This document shows, piece by piece, positions 52,723 through 61,756 of a DNA stretch of 64,000 nucleotides (positions are counted from its first letter, which is position 1; each line of letters starts with the position of its first letter). The translations under genes and the position numbers were made by a program. The DNA lies in assembly GCA_964611435.1 (NCBI GenBank), contig CAZSXT010000020.1, forward strand, positions 1 to 64,000, in the 5' to 3' direction. This stretch comes from JAYPHU01 sp964611435 (lineage in GTDB: Bacteria > Pseudomonadota > Alphaproteobacteria > Rhodospirillales > UBA2165). The notes below the pieces were generated by a model. It was not told the origin of the DNA. It saw only the letters and a program-made list of their open reading frames with translations, and made no database searches.

Positions 52723-54804
52723 GTGACCCCATCAACCTCTTCCTCCAACGGTCTGCGTCTGGCCGCCGATATCGGCGGCACGTTTACCGATACTGCCGCC
52801 TTCGACGAAACAACCGGACAGCTCTATTGGGGCAAAGCCCTCTCTACGCCGTCAGCCCTGGTCCAAGGCATCAGCAACGGAGTCGAAAAAACCGGCCTCG
52901 CCATGAAAGATGCGACGCTCTTTCTGCATGGCTCCACCATCGCCATCAACACGATCCTGGAACGCACCGGCGCGGAAACGGCTTTGGTCATTACCGAAGG
53001 CTTCCGCGACGTGTACGAGATCGGCCGGGTGAACAGGCCTGACGCCTATAACCTGTTCTTCAAAAAACATGTGCCACTGATCGATCGGGCGCACCGGTTC
53101 GAAGTGCCGGAACGTATGTATGCCGAAGGCGATATCCGCACGCCCTTGGACGAGGCCAAAATGACCGCCTTGGCCAAGAACCTCAAAAACGTGGAGAGCG
53201 TCGCGGTGCTGTTCCTCCACGCCTATGCCAATCCGGTCCATGAAATTCGCGCCAAAGAAATCCTGGAACAGGAATGCCCCGGCCTTTTTGTCAGCGTGTC
53301 CCACGAATTGTCCCAAGAGTACCGGGAATACGAACGATGCTCCACGGTCTCGGCCAATGCTTATATCGGACCGAAGGTCCGGGACTATCTGGCCGGGATC
53401 GAGGACCATATCCGCGAGGAGGGGTTCGACGGGCCGTTCCTGGTGGTGCAATCCACCGGCGGGCTGTATGAGGCCGAGCAGGCCAAGTCCGAATGCATAC
53501 GCATGCTGGAATCGGGTCCGGCGGCGGGCGTGATCGGCACCAAAGCGCTCTGCGAGATCATCGGCCTGGAAGACGCCATTTCTTTTGATATGGGCGGCAC
53601 CACCGCCAAGTCCGGCGTGATCTACAAGGGCGAAGTGCTGACCACCGGCAACACATTGGTCGGCGGCTATGACCAGGGCCTGCCCATTCAAATCTCCATG
53701 ATGGATATTTTCGAGGTCGGCACCGGCGGCGGCAGCCTTGCCTATTTGGATGAAGCCGGCGCGCTTCACGTGGGCCCGCAAAGCGCTGGCGCCGATCCCG
53801 GCCCGGCCTGCTATGGATTGGGTGGCGACCGGCCCACGGTGACCGACGCCAATCTGGCGCTGGGCCGCTTGGACGGCGGCAAGTTCTTAGGCGGCGAGAT
53901 GGCCCTTGATAAAGCGGCCGCCGAGAAAGCCATCGAAACCCATATCGGCAAGCCGTTGAACCTGGACGTGACCCAGGCCGCGGACGGCATTTTGCGGATT
54001 GCCTCGACCGCCATGTCCTATGCGGTGAAAGGTGTTTCGACGGAGCGTGGGTTGGACGCCGCGGCCTTCGCCATGGTCGCCTATGGGGGCGCCGGTCCGC
54101 TGCACGCCACCCAGGTTGCCCGCGAAATCGGCATGAAGCAGATCATCATCCCCCTGTCGCCCGGCAATTATTCCTCCTTCGGCATGCTGTTCTCCGATCT
54201 CAGGTATGACTATGTGCGGACCGCCCCTGGCCGCCTCACCGATATAGATTTCGACCATGTCGAGAAACTCTACGCCGAAATGGTGGAGCAAGGCCGCGCC
54301 GCCATCGAGCGCACCTCCATCGCGCCGGAAGATATTGTCATCAGCCGCGCCGCCGACATGCGTTATGTGGGACAAGAACACCCGGTCGCCGTCCCCCTGC
54401 CCGACGTTTTGTTCGAGGGACCGGATAGAGACGGCATGAAGCAAGCGTTCGATGACGTGCACAAAATCCGCTACGGCACCAACGCCCCGGCGGAGCCCGC
54501 AGAGATCGTCAGCCTGCGCTGTTCGGTCACCGGCGCGATGCCCGTCCCGGAACTGGCCAGACACGACATCGGTCCGGTGGAACCGGCATCGGACGCTATC
54601 ACCGGCACACGACCTGTGTTCTTCCACCGGGACCAGGGCTTTGTCGAGACCACGTGCTATGATCGGGCGAAGCTGACCGCCGGCAATGTGATCACCGGCC
54701 CGGCGGTGATCGAAGAACATGCCTCCACCACATTGCTGCCGCCCGGCGATACGCTCGAGGTGGATGCCTACCTCAATCTGGTGATCAACGTGGGAGGGGC
54801 GTAA
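52723..54804 (+). CDS. hyuA: Hydantoinase/oxoprolinase subunit A (second copy)
   Basis: Also 693 residues, starting at GTG (AAGGA about ten bases upstream). It carries the ADIGGTFTDTAAF opening, HGSTIAINTILERTGA, FDMGGTTAKSG and a Gly-rich GTGGGSLAYLDEAG segment. It is clearly homologous to the copy at 42019 throughout but differs at many positions, so it is an older paralogue, not a recent duplicate. ATP-dependent ring opening of hydantoin, 5-oxoproline or related lactams is the usual role. The partner HyuB starts 3 bp downstream. Confidence 0.93.
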   Translation: MTPSTSSSNGLRLAADIGGTFTDTAAFDETTGQLYWGKALSTPSALVQGISNGVEKTGLAMKDATLFLHGSTIAINTILERTGAETALVITEGFRDVYEIGRVNRPDAYNLFFKKHVPLIDRAHRFEVPERMYAEGDIRTPLDEAKMTALAKNLKNVESVAVLFLHAYANPVHEIRAKEILEQECPGLFVSVSHELSQEYREYERCSTVSANAYIGPKVRDYLAGIEDHIREEGFDGPFLVVQSTGGLYEAEQAKSECIRMLESGPAAGVIGTKALCEIIGLEDAISFDMGGTTAKSGVIYKGEVLTTGNTLVGGYDQGLPIQISMMDIFEVGTGGGSLAYLDEAGALHVGPQSAGADPGPACYGLGGDRPTVTDANLALGRLDGGKFLGGEMALDKAAAEKAIETHIGKPLNLDVTQAADGILRIASTAMSYAVKGVSTERGLDAAAFAMVAYGGAGPLHATQVAREIGMKQIIIPLSPGNYSSFGMLFSDLRYDYVRTAPGRLTDIDFDHVEKLYAEMVEQGRAAIERTSIAPEDIVISRAADMRYVGQEHPVAVPLPDVLFEGPDRDGMKQAFDDVHKIRYGTNAPAEPAEIVSLRCSVTGAMPVPELARHDIGPVEPASDAITGTRPVFFHRDQGFVETTCYDRAKLTAGNVITGPAVIEEHASTTLLPPGDTLEVDAYLNLVINVGGA

Positions 54805-54807
54805 GCC

Positions 54808-56565
54808 ATGACAACCGACAGAACCTATCCCGCGACCGATCCAATCACCACGGAGATCGTGCGCAACGGCGTGCTGGCGGTGACCGAGGAAATGAAGACC
54901 AACCTCATGCGCACCGCCTACAACACTATTATTTACGAGGCGCTGGATTTCACCGTCGGCCTGTTCACACCGGCAGGCGAGACCGTCTCCATCGGCATCG
55001 GCCTGCCCATGTTCATCCGGGGCATGGCGGAAACCGTGAAGGCCAAGATCAATCATTTCGGCCGGGAGAACATCTTGCCGGGTGATATCTATGTGACCAA
55101 CGACGCCTATATCACCGGCAGCCACTTGAACCATGTGACCTTTACCCTGCCGATCTTTGATGAAGAGGAACTGGTCGGCTTTTCCTGCTGCATGGCGCAC
55201 TGGGTGGATATCGGCGGCGTCATCGGCGGCATGACCATGGATATCTGGTCCGAGGGATTGCAATTGCCGATCCTCAAGTATCAGAGCGAGGGCGTGGTCA
55301 ACACGGATCTGGAAGAAATCATCAAGATGAACGTCCGCATCCCGGCCCGCGCCATGGGCGATCTGCGCGCCCAGATCACGGCGGTCAAAACCGGGGAGCG
55401 GCGGTTTTTGGAACTGGTCCGGCGCTATGGCAAGGACGCCGTTCACGACAGCATCGCCGCCATCATGGATCACGCCGAGGCGGCGGCCCGTAAACGGACC
55501 CTCGCCATCCCCGATGGAGTCTACGAGGCTGAAAGTTTCCTGGATGACGACGGCGTCGATGTTGGTAAAAAAATTCCCATCCGCATCAAGATTACTATTG
55601 AAGGCGATGAGGCGACCATCGATCTCTCGGATGTCTCTGAACAGGTGCGGGGGTTCTTTAATTCCGGTGTGACCACCGGCCATGCCTGCGCGCAAGTGGC
55701 GTTCAAGTGCATCACCTCCCCCACCGATTACCCGATCAACGACGGGGCATTCCGTAATCTCAAAACCATCGTCCCGATGGGCAAGGTGATCAGCGCGGTC
55801 CGGCCCGCGCCCATGCGCTGGTGGATGACCTTCCCCATGACCGTTATCGACACCGTATTCAAGGCGCTGGAACCCTGCATTCCCGACCAAGTCATCGCCG
55901 GACACCACGCGGACCTGGTGGTCGTGATGTTCCACGGCATTGATCCGCGCAGCCGGGAATTCTTCATCGGTAGCTTCGGCCCGCTGGGGGGCGGCTGGGG
56001 CGCAAAGATGACCGAGGACGGGATGAACGGCGTGGTCTGCATCAATGACGGGGACACCCACAACAGTCCCGTCGAACAGAGCGAGGTCAAATCGCCCGTC
56101 CTGGTGGAAAGCAATTCCCTGATCCAGGATTCCGGGGGCGCCGGGCGCCAGCGCGGCGGACTCGGCATCGAACGGGTCACCCGGGTGCGCGGCAACGTGA
56201 ACCTCAACACCCAAATCGAACGGATGAACTGCCGCCCCTGGGGCCTGGACGGCGGATTGGAAGCCACCGGCAATGAGGTGGCTCTCGAACTCGAAGGCGA
56301 GTGGAAGGAAGATTTCCCAAACGCCAAGGTCCTTACCGCCAGCCTCAAGGACGGGGAAGCCTTCCGGCTTCGCTCCGGCGGCGGCGGCGGATTCGGCAAC
56401 CCCCTGGACCGGCCGGCCGAAATCGTCGCCGAAGATGTGCGCCAGGGTTATGTCTCGCTGACGGCCGCACTCGACCTTTACGGCGTGATCGTCGATCCGG
56501 ACACGTTCGCCGTGGACGAGGCCGCCACCGACAAACGCCGGGCTGAAATTCGCGGCGGCGCTTAG
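54808..56565 (+). CDS. hyuB: Hydantoinase/oxoprolinase subunit B (second copy)
   Basis: A 585-residue HyuB with opening ITTEIVRNGVLAVTEEMKTNLMRTAYN and C-terminal GGGWGAKMTEDGMNG and SGGAGRQRGGLGIER. It is 20 residues longer than the copy at 44105. The stop overlaps the stop of the small protein encoded on the other strand by 4 bp. The gene order VOC, oxygenase, HyuA, HyuB suggests an oxidation followed by amide-ring hydrolysis. Confidence 0.93.
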   Translation: MTTDRTYPATDPITTEIVRNGVLAVTEEMKTNLMRTAYNTIIYEALDFTVGLFTPAGETVSIGIGLPMFIRGMAETVKAKINHFGRENILPGDIYVTNDAYITGSHLNHVTFTLPIFDEEELVGFSCCMAHWVDIGGVIGGMTMDIWSEGLQLPILKYQSEGVVNTDLEEIIKMNVRIPARAMGDLRAQITAVKTGERRFLELVRRYGKDAVHDSIAAIMDHAEAAARKRTLAIPDGVYEAESFLDDDGVDVGKKIPIRIKITIEGDEATIDLSDVSEQVRGFFNSGVTTGHACAQVAFKCITSPTDYPINDGAFRNLKTIVPMGKVISAVRPAPMRWWMTFPMTVIDTVFKALEPCIPDQVIAGHHADLVVVMFHGIDPRSREFFIGSFGPLGGGWGAKMTEDGMNGVVCINDGDTHNSPVEQSEVKSPVLVESNSLIQDSGGAGRQRGGLGIERVTRVRGNVNLNTQIERMNCRPWGLDGGLEATGNEVALELEGEWKEDFPNAKVLTASLKDGEAFRLRSGGGGGFGNPLDRPAEIVAEDVRQGYVSLTAALDLYGVIVDPDTFAVDEAATDKRRAEIRGGA

Positions 56566-56759
56566 TCCTTTAGTTTGATGTTGAGGGACGAGGCGCTGCC
56601 CCCGCAACAGGGGCAGCTCATGTTGGTCATAATCGTTTGCCGCTCTTCGTCGGTGAGGTCTTCTTCGGCCAGCATATCCTGCACCTGGCGGACAAAATTA
56701 TCATGGAGGGAGCCGCCGAGGCTCACCCGTTCATGAGGCTGGAATTTATCGCCGCCCAT
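56562..56759 (-). CDS. Small CPCC-containing protein (65 residues), function unknown
   Basis: A 65-residue ORF starting at the ATG at 56759 (GGTGAG just upstream) and ending MTNMSCPCCGGSASSL-NIKLKD. The Cys-Pro-Cys-Cys cluster could bind zinc or serve in redox or metallochaperone chemistry. The N-terminal half is amphipathic and acidic, including LAEEDLTDEERQTI. A longer in-frame reading from 56969 would run into the upstream gene and looks like noise. It lies 7 bp after the luciferase-like monooxygenase gene, so the two are probably co-transcribed. I do not recognise a family. Confidence 0.6.
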   Translation of the reverse strand: MGGDKFQPHERVSLGGSLHDNFVRQVQDMLAEEDLTDEERQTIMTNMSCPCCGGSASSLNIKLKD

Positions 56760-56766
56760 CTCACCC

Positions 56767-57798
56767 TTAATTAAACTTCGGCATGACATGTTCCCGGAAC
56801 CGGGCGAGCGACGCCATCGCATCTTCGTGGGCCATATCGCCGAAATAAAACTGACAGACCATATAGTTGAGTCCAAGTTCCTCGACCTGTTTGGAGATTT
56901 GTTCGCCCACCGAATCCGCATCGCCGACAATGTCGGAACCGGCTTCCATGGCGACTTCAACATCATCAACCATGAGCCGTGCGAAGGCTGGCCCCTGCAC
57001 GTTGTTTTCCCGCCACAGCTTTGTCAGGCTGGCGTGCCATTTCTTGTAGGCCGGCTTGGCAATCCGCATAGCGTCTTCGTGGTCCTTGCCGATGATCACG
57101 TGTCGGCTCACGCCGATGGCGACCCCCCCCTCGAAGTCGTCGGAGGGCACGTGGTGGTCGCCGCTGCCGGTAAAGTTTTCCCGATACGCGCCGATGCAGG
57201 CCTTGGCCGCTTCCATCGCGCCCAGGGTCACAAAGTGATAGCCGCCCTTGCCGATATAAGCGGAGCTTTCCGGGCTGGACGACGGATACCAAATCGGCGG
57301 ATGGGGAGTCTGGTAGGGTTTGATCTCTATCGGCACGTCCTTGTAGCTGAAGTGCTTGCCCTCGTGAGTAAAGCTCTCGTGGGTCAGCCCGTTGACCACC
57401 GCGTCCAAGGCTTCCAAGAATATCTCGCGGGAGGTTTCCGGATCGACCTTGTGATAGTTCAACTCGAACGGCGACACGCCCCGGCCCACACCGACATCCA
57501 GCCGGCCATGACACAAATGATCCAGAATGCCGATCTCCTCGATCAGGCGCAGCGGTGAATACAGCGGCAGCAAATAGCAAAGCGGTCCCAGCCGCAGTTT
57601 GGTCGTCGCATTCGCTACCGCGCCGAGATACACGCCGGGCACCGGCACCAGGTTCAGCGGCGTCGCGTGATGTTCCGCCACGTGGTAGCCGTAGAAGCCA
57701 GCGTCCTCGACGGCTTTTACATATTCCAGGCGCTTATCCAGGATTTCCGAGAGCGGCAGCCCGTTGGTATCGACGTGATCGAAGATTCCGAATTTCAT
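56767..57798 (-). CDS. LLM-class (luciferase-like) flavin-dependent monooxygenase
   Basis: A 343-residue bacterial-luciferase-like TIM barrel. Features are KFGIFDHVDTNG, VAEHHATPLNLVPVP and DVGVGRGVSPFELNYHK. Such enzymes use reduced flavin from a separate reductase to oxygenate aldehydes, amines, sulfonates or nitrilotriacetate-type substrates. It is 31 bp downstream of the cupin gene and 7 bp upstream of the CPCC protein gene, in a minus-strand operon with an amidase at its head. Confidence 0.9.
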   Translation of the reverse strand: MKFGIFDHVDTNGLPLSEILDKRLEYVKAVEDAGFYGYHVAEHHATPLNLVPVPGVYLGAVANATTKLRLGPLCYLLPLYSPLRLIEEIGILDHLCHGRLDVGVGRGVSPFELNYHKVDPETSREIFLEALDAVVNGLTHESFTHEGKHFSYKDVPIEIKPYQTPHPPIWYPSSSPESSAYIGKGGYHFVTLGAMEAAKACIGAYRENFTGSGDHHVPSDDFEGGVAIGVSRHVIIGKDHEDAMRIAKPAYKKWHASLTKLWRENNVQGPAFARLMVDDVEVAMEAGSDIVGDADSVGEQISKQVEELGLNYMVCQFYFGDMAHEDAMASLARFREHVMPKFN

Positions 57799-57829
57799 TG
57801 TGTCTTCTCCTTGTTCTCAGCGCCTCTTC

Positions 57830-58366
57830 CTAATGTCCGTCACCGCCCTGTCGGGAAGAGACCGGTTCTGCATCAATCAGGATAAACGCGATGCGGCAGG
57901 GTTCGGCGCCTCGGTTTGACCAGGCATGGTTGTTGCCCCGCTGGACCACCACGTCACCGGCTTTCAGATGTACTTCATCGTCATCCACCAACATATAGAT
58001 TTCGCCGGTCATGATCACCGCATAGTCGATGGAGTTGGTGGCGTGCATACCGGGATGGCGCGCGCCTTCCTGCTGTTCTGCGCCGACCGAGCCGATATAC
58101 GCGGCGGATTCGGCATCGCCGGCGCTGCCTTCCGGCGCAAATTCAACGATCCGGAAAATAGAGCCGTTGGGCGGCGGCGGAATGCCGATGGTGCGGTCCG
58201 TGGTGTCCGCGTCGCCCTCGTTGCTGGCCGGTGTTTCTTCGGTCACCCAAAGCAGGGTGCTGGTGATTTCCTTGGTGGGCTGACGCACATTCGGCGCGTC
58301 CCCGTCGAATAGAATGATCGCCTTGCCTTTCTCATCGTGCCCGGCAACAACCCGTCTGATCCCCAT
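57830..58366 (-). CDS. Cupin-domain protein
   Basis: This 178-residue single-cupin protein has a double-stranded beta-helix core with SIDYAVIMTGEIYMLVDDDEVHLKAGDVVVQRGNNHAWSN, whose closing His (NNHAW) resembles the second cupin motif. The first motif is imperfect: of the HxH-E-H set, only a single early His (before ATNSIDY) and a Glu (GEIYM) are apparent, so metal binding is uncertain. It could be a small dioxygenase, isomerase or sensor. It is 38 bp downstream of the amidase gene. Confidence 0.86.
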   Translation of the reverse strand: MGIRRVVAGHDEKGKAIILFDGDAPNVRQPTKEITSTLLWVTEETPASNEGDADTTDRTIGIPPPPNGSIFRIVEFAPEGSAGDAESAAYIGSVGAEQQEGARHPGMHATNSIDYAVIMTGEIYMLVDDDEVHLKAGDVVVQRGNNHAWSNRGAEPCRIAFILIDAEPVSSRQGGDGH

Positions 58367-58404
58367 ATTTCCGCCTCCCCATTTAGGTTCTCAATATCAG
58401 TAAA

Positions 58405-59775
58405 TTAAGCGTTCTCCGCCAGCCATCGTCCAACGGCCAACAGATCGGCGTCCTGCCGGTAAAAGCCGGTCACTTGGACACCCAATGGCATGCCGTCATC
58501 GGCGAGCAACGGTAGGTTCAGCGCCGGCGCCCCGATGACCGAGTTTGCATCCCCGAAGACCGGATCGCCGGTGCCCATGCCTTCCGGCGCGGATCCGGGG
58601 GCGTTCAACGTGACGCAAACCTGGGCGATATCTTGCAGCGCGGCGTAGCGCTCGCGCAAGGCCAAACACGCGGCGTGCGCCTCTTTATATTCTTCCAACG
58701 TCACCTGTGGCGTTTTCTCCAGCCGTTCCCGCGTCGTGGGGCGCAGTTTGTCCGCGTTATAATCCAGGTAGTGATACGAAGGATAGCGGTTCTCCCAACC
58801 CCGCAGCGTGTTGGAGAGCTGGACGATAGTTGAGATGGCGTCCTCGAACGCCGCCACCGGTTCACTGTTGGACTTATCCAGCACAATGATGCTGGTGTTC
58901 ACCAGTCTTTCGGTCCAGTCGATCAGTTCGGTCTTTGACGAATCCGGCGCCTGTCCCCAGCCCGGCGTTTCCAGGCGTATGACCGTTACCGGCTTTTGCG
59001 CACCGGGCAGGTCCGCCGGCCCGTCGATCGGCAATTGCCCAGGCTCGCCCCCTGCCGTGACCGAGAGATGCCGGGTGATGATCCAGGCGTCGGCCAGACT
59101 GCCGGCGAGAATGCCAAGATGGTTAATGCTCCGAGAAATCGGTGAAACCCCCTCAAGATTAATCGTGCCGAGAGAAGGCTTCACGGCATAGACCCCGCAA
59201 TAGGCCGCGGGGCGCAGAACGGAGCCCCGGACCTGCGTCCCTGTCGCCGCCGGCAATATCCGCGCCGCAACGGCCGCTGCCGAGCCGCTGGACGAACCGC
59301 CGGGCGTCCGGTTCAGGTCCCACGGATTACGGGTTGGGCCGGGCGGATCGGCCGCGAACTCCGTAGTCACCGTCTTGCCGAACACATAAGCGCCGGATTT
59401 TTTCAGCCAGTAGACGATGGCCGCATCCATCGGCGCCATCCAGCCATTGAATATCTCGCTGCCAAATTCCGTGGGCAGGTCTTCGGTCTCGACCACGTCT
59501 TTCATCCCGATGGGCAGTCCGTCGAGAACCGACAGGACCTCACCTTTCCGGAATCGTTCGGTGGACGCATCTGCCGCCGCGCGGGCGCCCTCCAGGTCCA
59601 GATGAACGAAGGCTTTGATCTGATCTTCCAGTGCCAGACGCTCAATGCAGCGTTCCAGATACGCCCTGGGGGTGTCCTCTCCGGAGAGAAACCTCTGCCG
59701 CTGATCATGGAACGTCAGAAAGGCTGCCGTGTGCGGATCGTATGGTCCCGGCAGTGTTACATTGCTCGATGTCAT
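58405..59775 (-). CDS. Amidase-signature hydrolase
   Basis: A 456-residue amidase with the Ser-cisSer-Lys triad: Lys92 (LPIGMKDVVETE), Ser161 (TPGGSSSGSAAAVA) and Ser185 in VRGSVLRPAAYCG. The spacing from Ser161 to Ser185 (24 residues) equals that of FAAH. The usual GGS before the nucleophile reads RGS, an unusual change that may alter the oxyanion hole. It hydrolyses an amide. First gene of the operon with cupin, luciferase-like enzyme and CPCC protein, divergent from the Rieske operon by 107 bp. Confidence 0.9.
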   Translation of the reverse strand: MTSSNVTLPGPYDPHTAAFLTFHDQRQRFLSGEDTPRAYLERCIERLALEDQIKAFVHLDLEGARAAADASTERFRKGEVLSVLDGLPIGMKDVVETEDLPTEFGSEIFNGWMAPMDAAIVYWLKKSGAYVFGKTVTTEFAADPPGPTRNPWDLNRTPGGSSSGSAAAVAARILPAATGTQVRGSVLRPAAYCGVYAVKPSLGTINLEGVSPISRSINHLGILAGSLADAWIITRHLSVTAGGEPGQLPIDGPADLPGAQKPVTVIRLETPGWGQAPDSSKTELIDWTERLVNTSIIVLDKSNSEPVAAFEDAISTIVQLSNTLRGWENRYPSYHYLDYNADKLRPTTRERLEKTPQVTLEEYKEAHAACLALRERYAALQDIAQVCVTLNAPGSAPEGMGTGDPVFGDANSVIGAPALNLPLLADDGMPLGVQVTGFYRQDADLLAVGRWLAENA

Positions 59776-59882
59776 AGTGCGCCCTCCCCTGGTCCAGTTT
59801 CGTTGACGAACGCCGGGTAAGCATGATGAACTAAGCCCGGTTCCGCAAACACAGAAGAGACTCGCGGAATGGGGAGGGCTAT

Positions 59883-61247
59883 ATGAAACCGAGCGATATC
59901 GACGCGTTGATCATCGACGATCCGGCAAACCATGTGTTCAAAGTCCACGCCGATGTCTATCGTTCCGAGGAAATCTTTGAACTTGAGATGAAGTACATTT
60001 TCGAGGGCAACTGGATGTTCGTCGGACTCGAGGCGCAGGTCCCCAAACCCCACGATTTTATTACCACCACGATCGGCCGGCAGAACGTCATTGTCTCCCG
60101 GGATAAAGATGGCCAGGTGCATGGGCTGATCAACGCCTGCCGCCACCGCGGCGCGCTGATTTGTCATACCAGCGTCGGCAACGCCAAAACACATGTCTGC
60201 CCCTATCACGCCTGGGCCTATGACAGCGCCGGCAAGAATGTGGGGATCACGACCCGAGAACAGGGCCATTATACGGAAGAGTTCGACGCCGACGATCATG
60301 GTCTTCGTCCGATTCCCCGGTTCGAAAGCTATCGCGGATTCCTGTTCGGCAGCCTGAACCCAGATGTCCAGCCTCTGGAAGACTTCTTGGGCGACATGAA
60401 GGTGATGATCGATTTGGTCGTGGACCAAAGCGCCGAAGGCATCGAGATGATCCCTGGCACAGTCAATTATACCTACAACGGCAATTGGAAGATGCAGATC
60501 GAAAACTCGGCCGATCTCTATCACTTCATGCCAACCCACTCGACCTTCGTGCAGATTTTGAACAACCGTTCCTCCAACGACGATGTCACCGACTCGCCCT
60601 ATCGCAATCGGGCGGAAAGCGGGGTGACGCGGGGCTCTATGTGCTTCAAGAACGGCCACAATCTGATGTTCGGCGGCGGCGACAAGGTGGAGGCGCGGCC
60701 CCTCTATATTGACCGGGACAAGGTCGAAAGCCGGGTCGGCGAAACGCAGTATAAGTGGATGCTGTATACACGGAACGCCATGTTCTTCCCCAACATGCAG
60801 CTCTTGGAGAACGCGTCGCTGCAGATCCGCATTAACCGCGCAGTCAGCGCCAATCGCACCGATATCACGACACTGTGCATTGCCCCAAAAGGCGAGTCCG
60901 CCGAGGCCCGCGAAGTGCGTATCCGGCAATACGAGGAGTTCTTTAACCCGAGCGGCCTGGCGACACCGGACGACACCTCCATCTTCGAAGACATGCAGGA
61001 TGGTCAGCGTGCCGGCATGATCGACTTCAACCACGGCTATCTGCGCGGCATGCAGGATGTGAACACGGAACCAATCCCGGAAGCCAAGGAACTGGGCATG
61101 AGCCCTGACCTCTCTATCGTCGGGCCCTTGGGGCTAGGTGATGAAACCATTCTGCACGGGCCGTTGCGGGAATGGCGGGACCGGCTCATGCAGTGCCTGG
61201 CCAAGGATCAGGACAGCGCTGGCGGCCGGCAGGTGGCCGCCCAATGA
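59883..61247 (+). CDS. Rieske ring-hydroxylating dioxygenase, alpha subunit
   Basis: A 454-residue alpha subunit. The Rieske site is Cys86-x-His88, then 17 residues, then Cys106-x2-His109. The mononuclear iron has His214 and His219 in DLYHFMPTH, with Asp211 bridging. It adds O2 to an aromatic or heterocyclic ring with electrons from a reductase that is not in the window. GGGGAGGG precedes the ATG. The beta subunit overlaps its stop by 4 bp, as in the alpha3beta3 enzymes. Confidence 0.94.
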   Translation: MKPSDIDALIIDDPANHVFKVHADVYRSEEIFELEMKYIFEGNWMFVGLEAQVPKPHDFITTTIGRQNVIVSRDKDGQVHGLINACRHRGALICHTSVGNAKTHVCPYHAWAYDSAGKNVGITTREQGHYTEEFDADDHGLRPIPRFESYRGFLFGSLNPDVQPLEDFLGDMKVMIDLVVDQSAEGIEMIPGTVNYTYNGNWKMQIENSADLYHFMPTHSTFVQILNNRSSNDDVTDSPYRNRAESGVTRGSMCFKNGHNLMFGGGDKVEARPLYIDRDKVESRVGETQYKWMLYTRNAMFFPNMQLLENASLQIRINRAVSANRTDITTLCIAPKGESAEAREVRIRQYEEFFNPSGLATPDDTSIFEDMQDGQRAGMIDFNHGYLRGMQDVNTEPIPEAKELGMSPDLSIVGPLGLGDETILHGPLREWRDRLMQCLAKDQDSAGGRQVAAQ

Positions 61248-61744
61248 GTTCATCAGATACGACAGCGGAAATCACCGAACTTCTGGTCCGGGAGGGGATG
61301 CTTCTGGACGAACAGCGCTGGGAAGACTGGCTCGCGCTTTACACAGATCAGACTGAATACTGGGTCCCGTCCTGGAAAAGCGAATACGAGCCCACCGATG
61401 ACCCTCATGGGGAAATCTCGCTGATCTATCTGACTTCCAAAACCAGGTTGGCGGAGCGCATCCAGCGCATCCGCTCCGGCAAGTCGGCGGCGTCCCTTGT
61501 CATCCCGCGGACGGTGCACACGATCTCAAATATTCTGGTCGAGGACGCTAAGGACGATGAGGCAATCGTCCGTTGTTCCGCCGTCACTCACATGTTCGAT
61601 CCGAAACGGCGGCAGGAACAGCAGTCCTTCTGCCGGTATCAAATGAAACTGGTGAAGGAGAGCGGCGGCTGGAAGATCGCCGCGAAGAAGATCATCCTGA
61701 TCAATGACAATTTGCCCACCAAACTTGAATTCTACATGCTCTAA
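61244..61744 (+). CDS. Ring-hydroxylating dioxygenase, beta subunit
   Basis: A 166-residue NTF2-like beta subunit with the conserved segments WEDWLALYTDQTEYWVPSW and RTVHTISNILVED. The frame is open from 61172, but the ATG at 61244 overlapping the alpha stop codon is the coupled start. Beta subunits give structural support to the dioxygenase. It is followed after 12 bp by the ThDP enzyme gene. Confidence 0.92.
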   Translation: MSSSDTTAEITELLVREGMLLDEQRWEDWLALYTDQTEYWVPSWKSEYEPTDDPHGEISLIYLTSKTRLAERIQRIRSGKSAASLVIPRTVHTISNILVEDAKDDEAIVRCSAVTHMFDPKRRQEQQSFCRYQMKLVKESGGWKIAAKKIILINDNLPTKLEFYML

Positions 61745-61756
61745 GGAACACACATT

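Noticed and set aside
53887..56607. A 906-codon open frame on the minus strand opposite HyuA-HyuB
   Set aside because: It lies wholly antisense to two well-supported genes with family motifs and has no ribosome site or recognisable domain. Long antisense frames are expected in GC-rich coding DNA.
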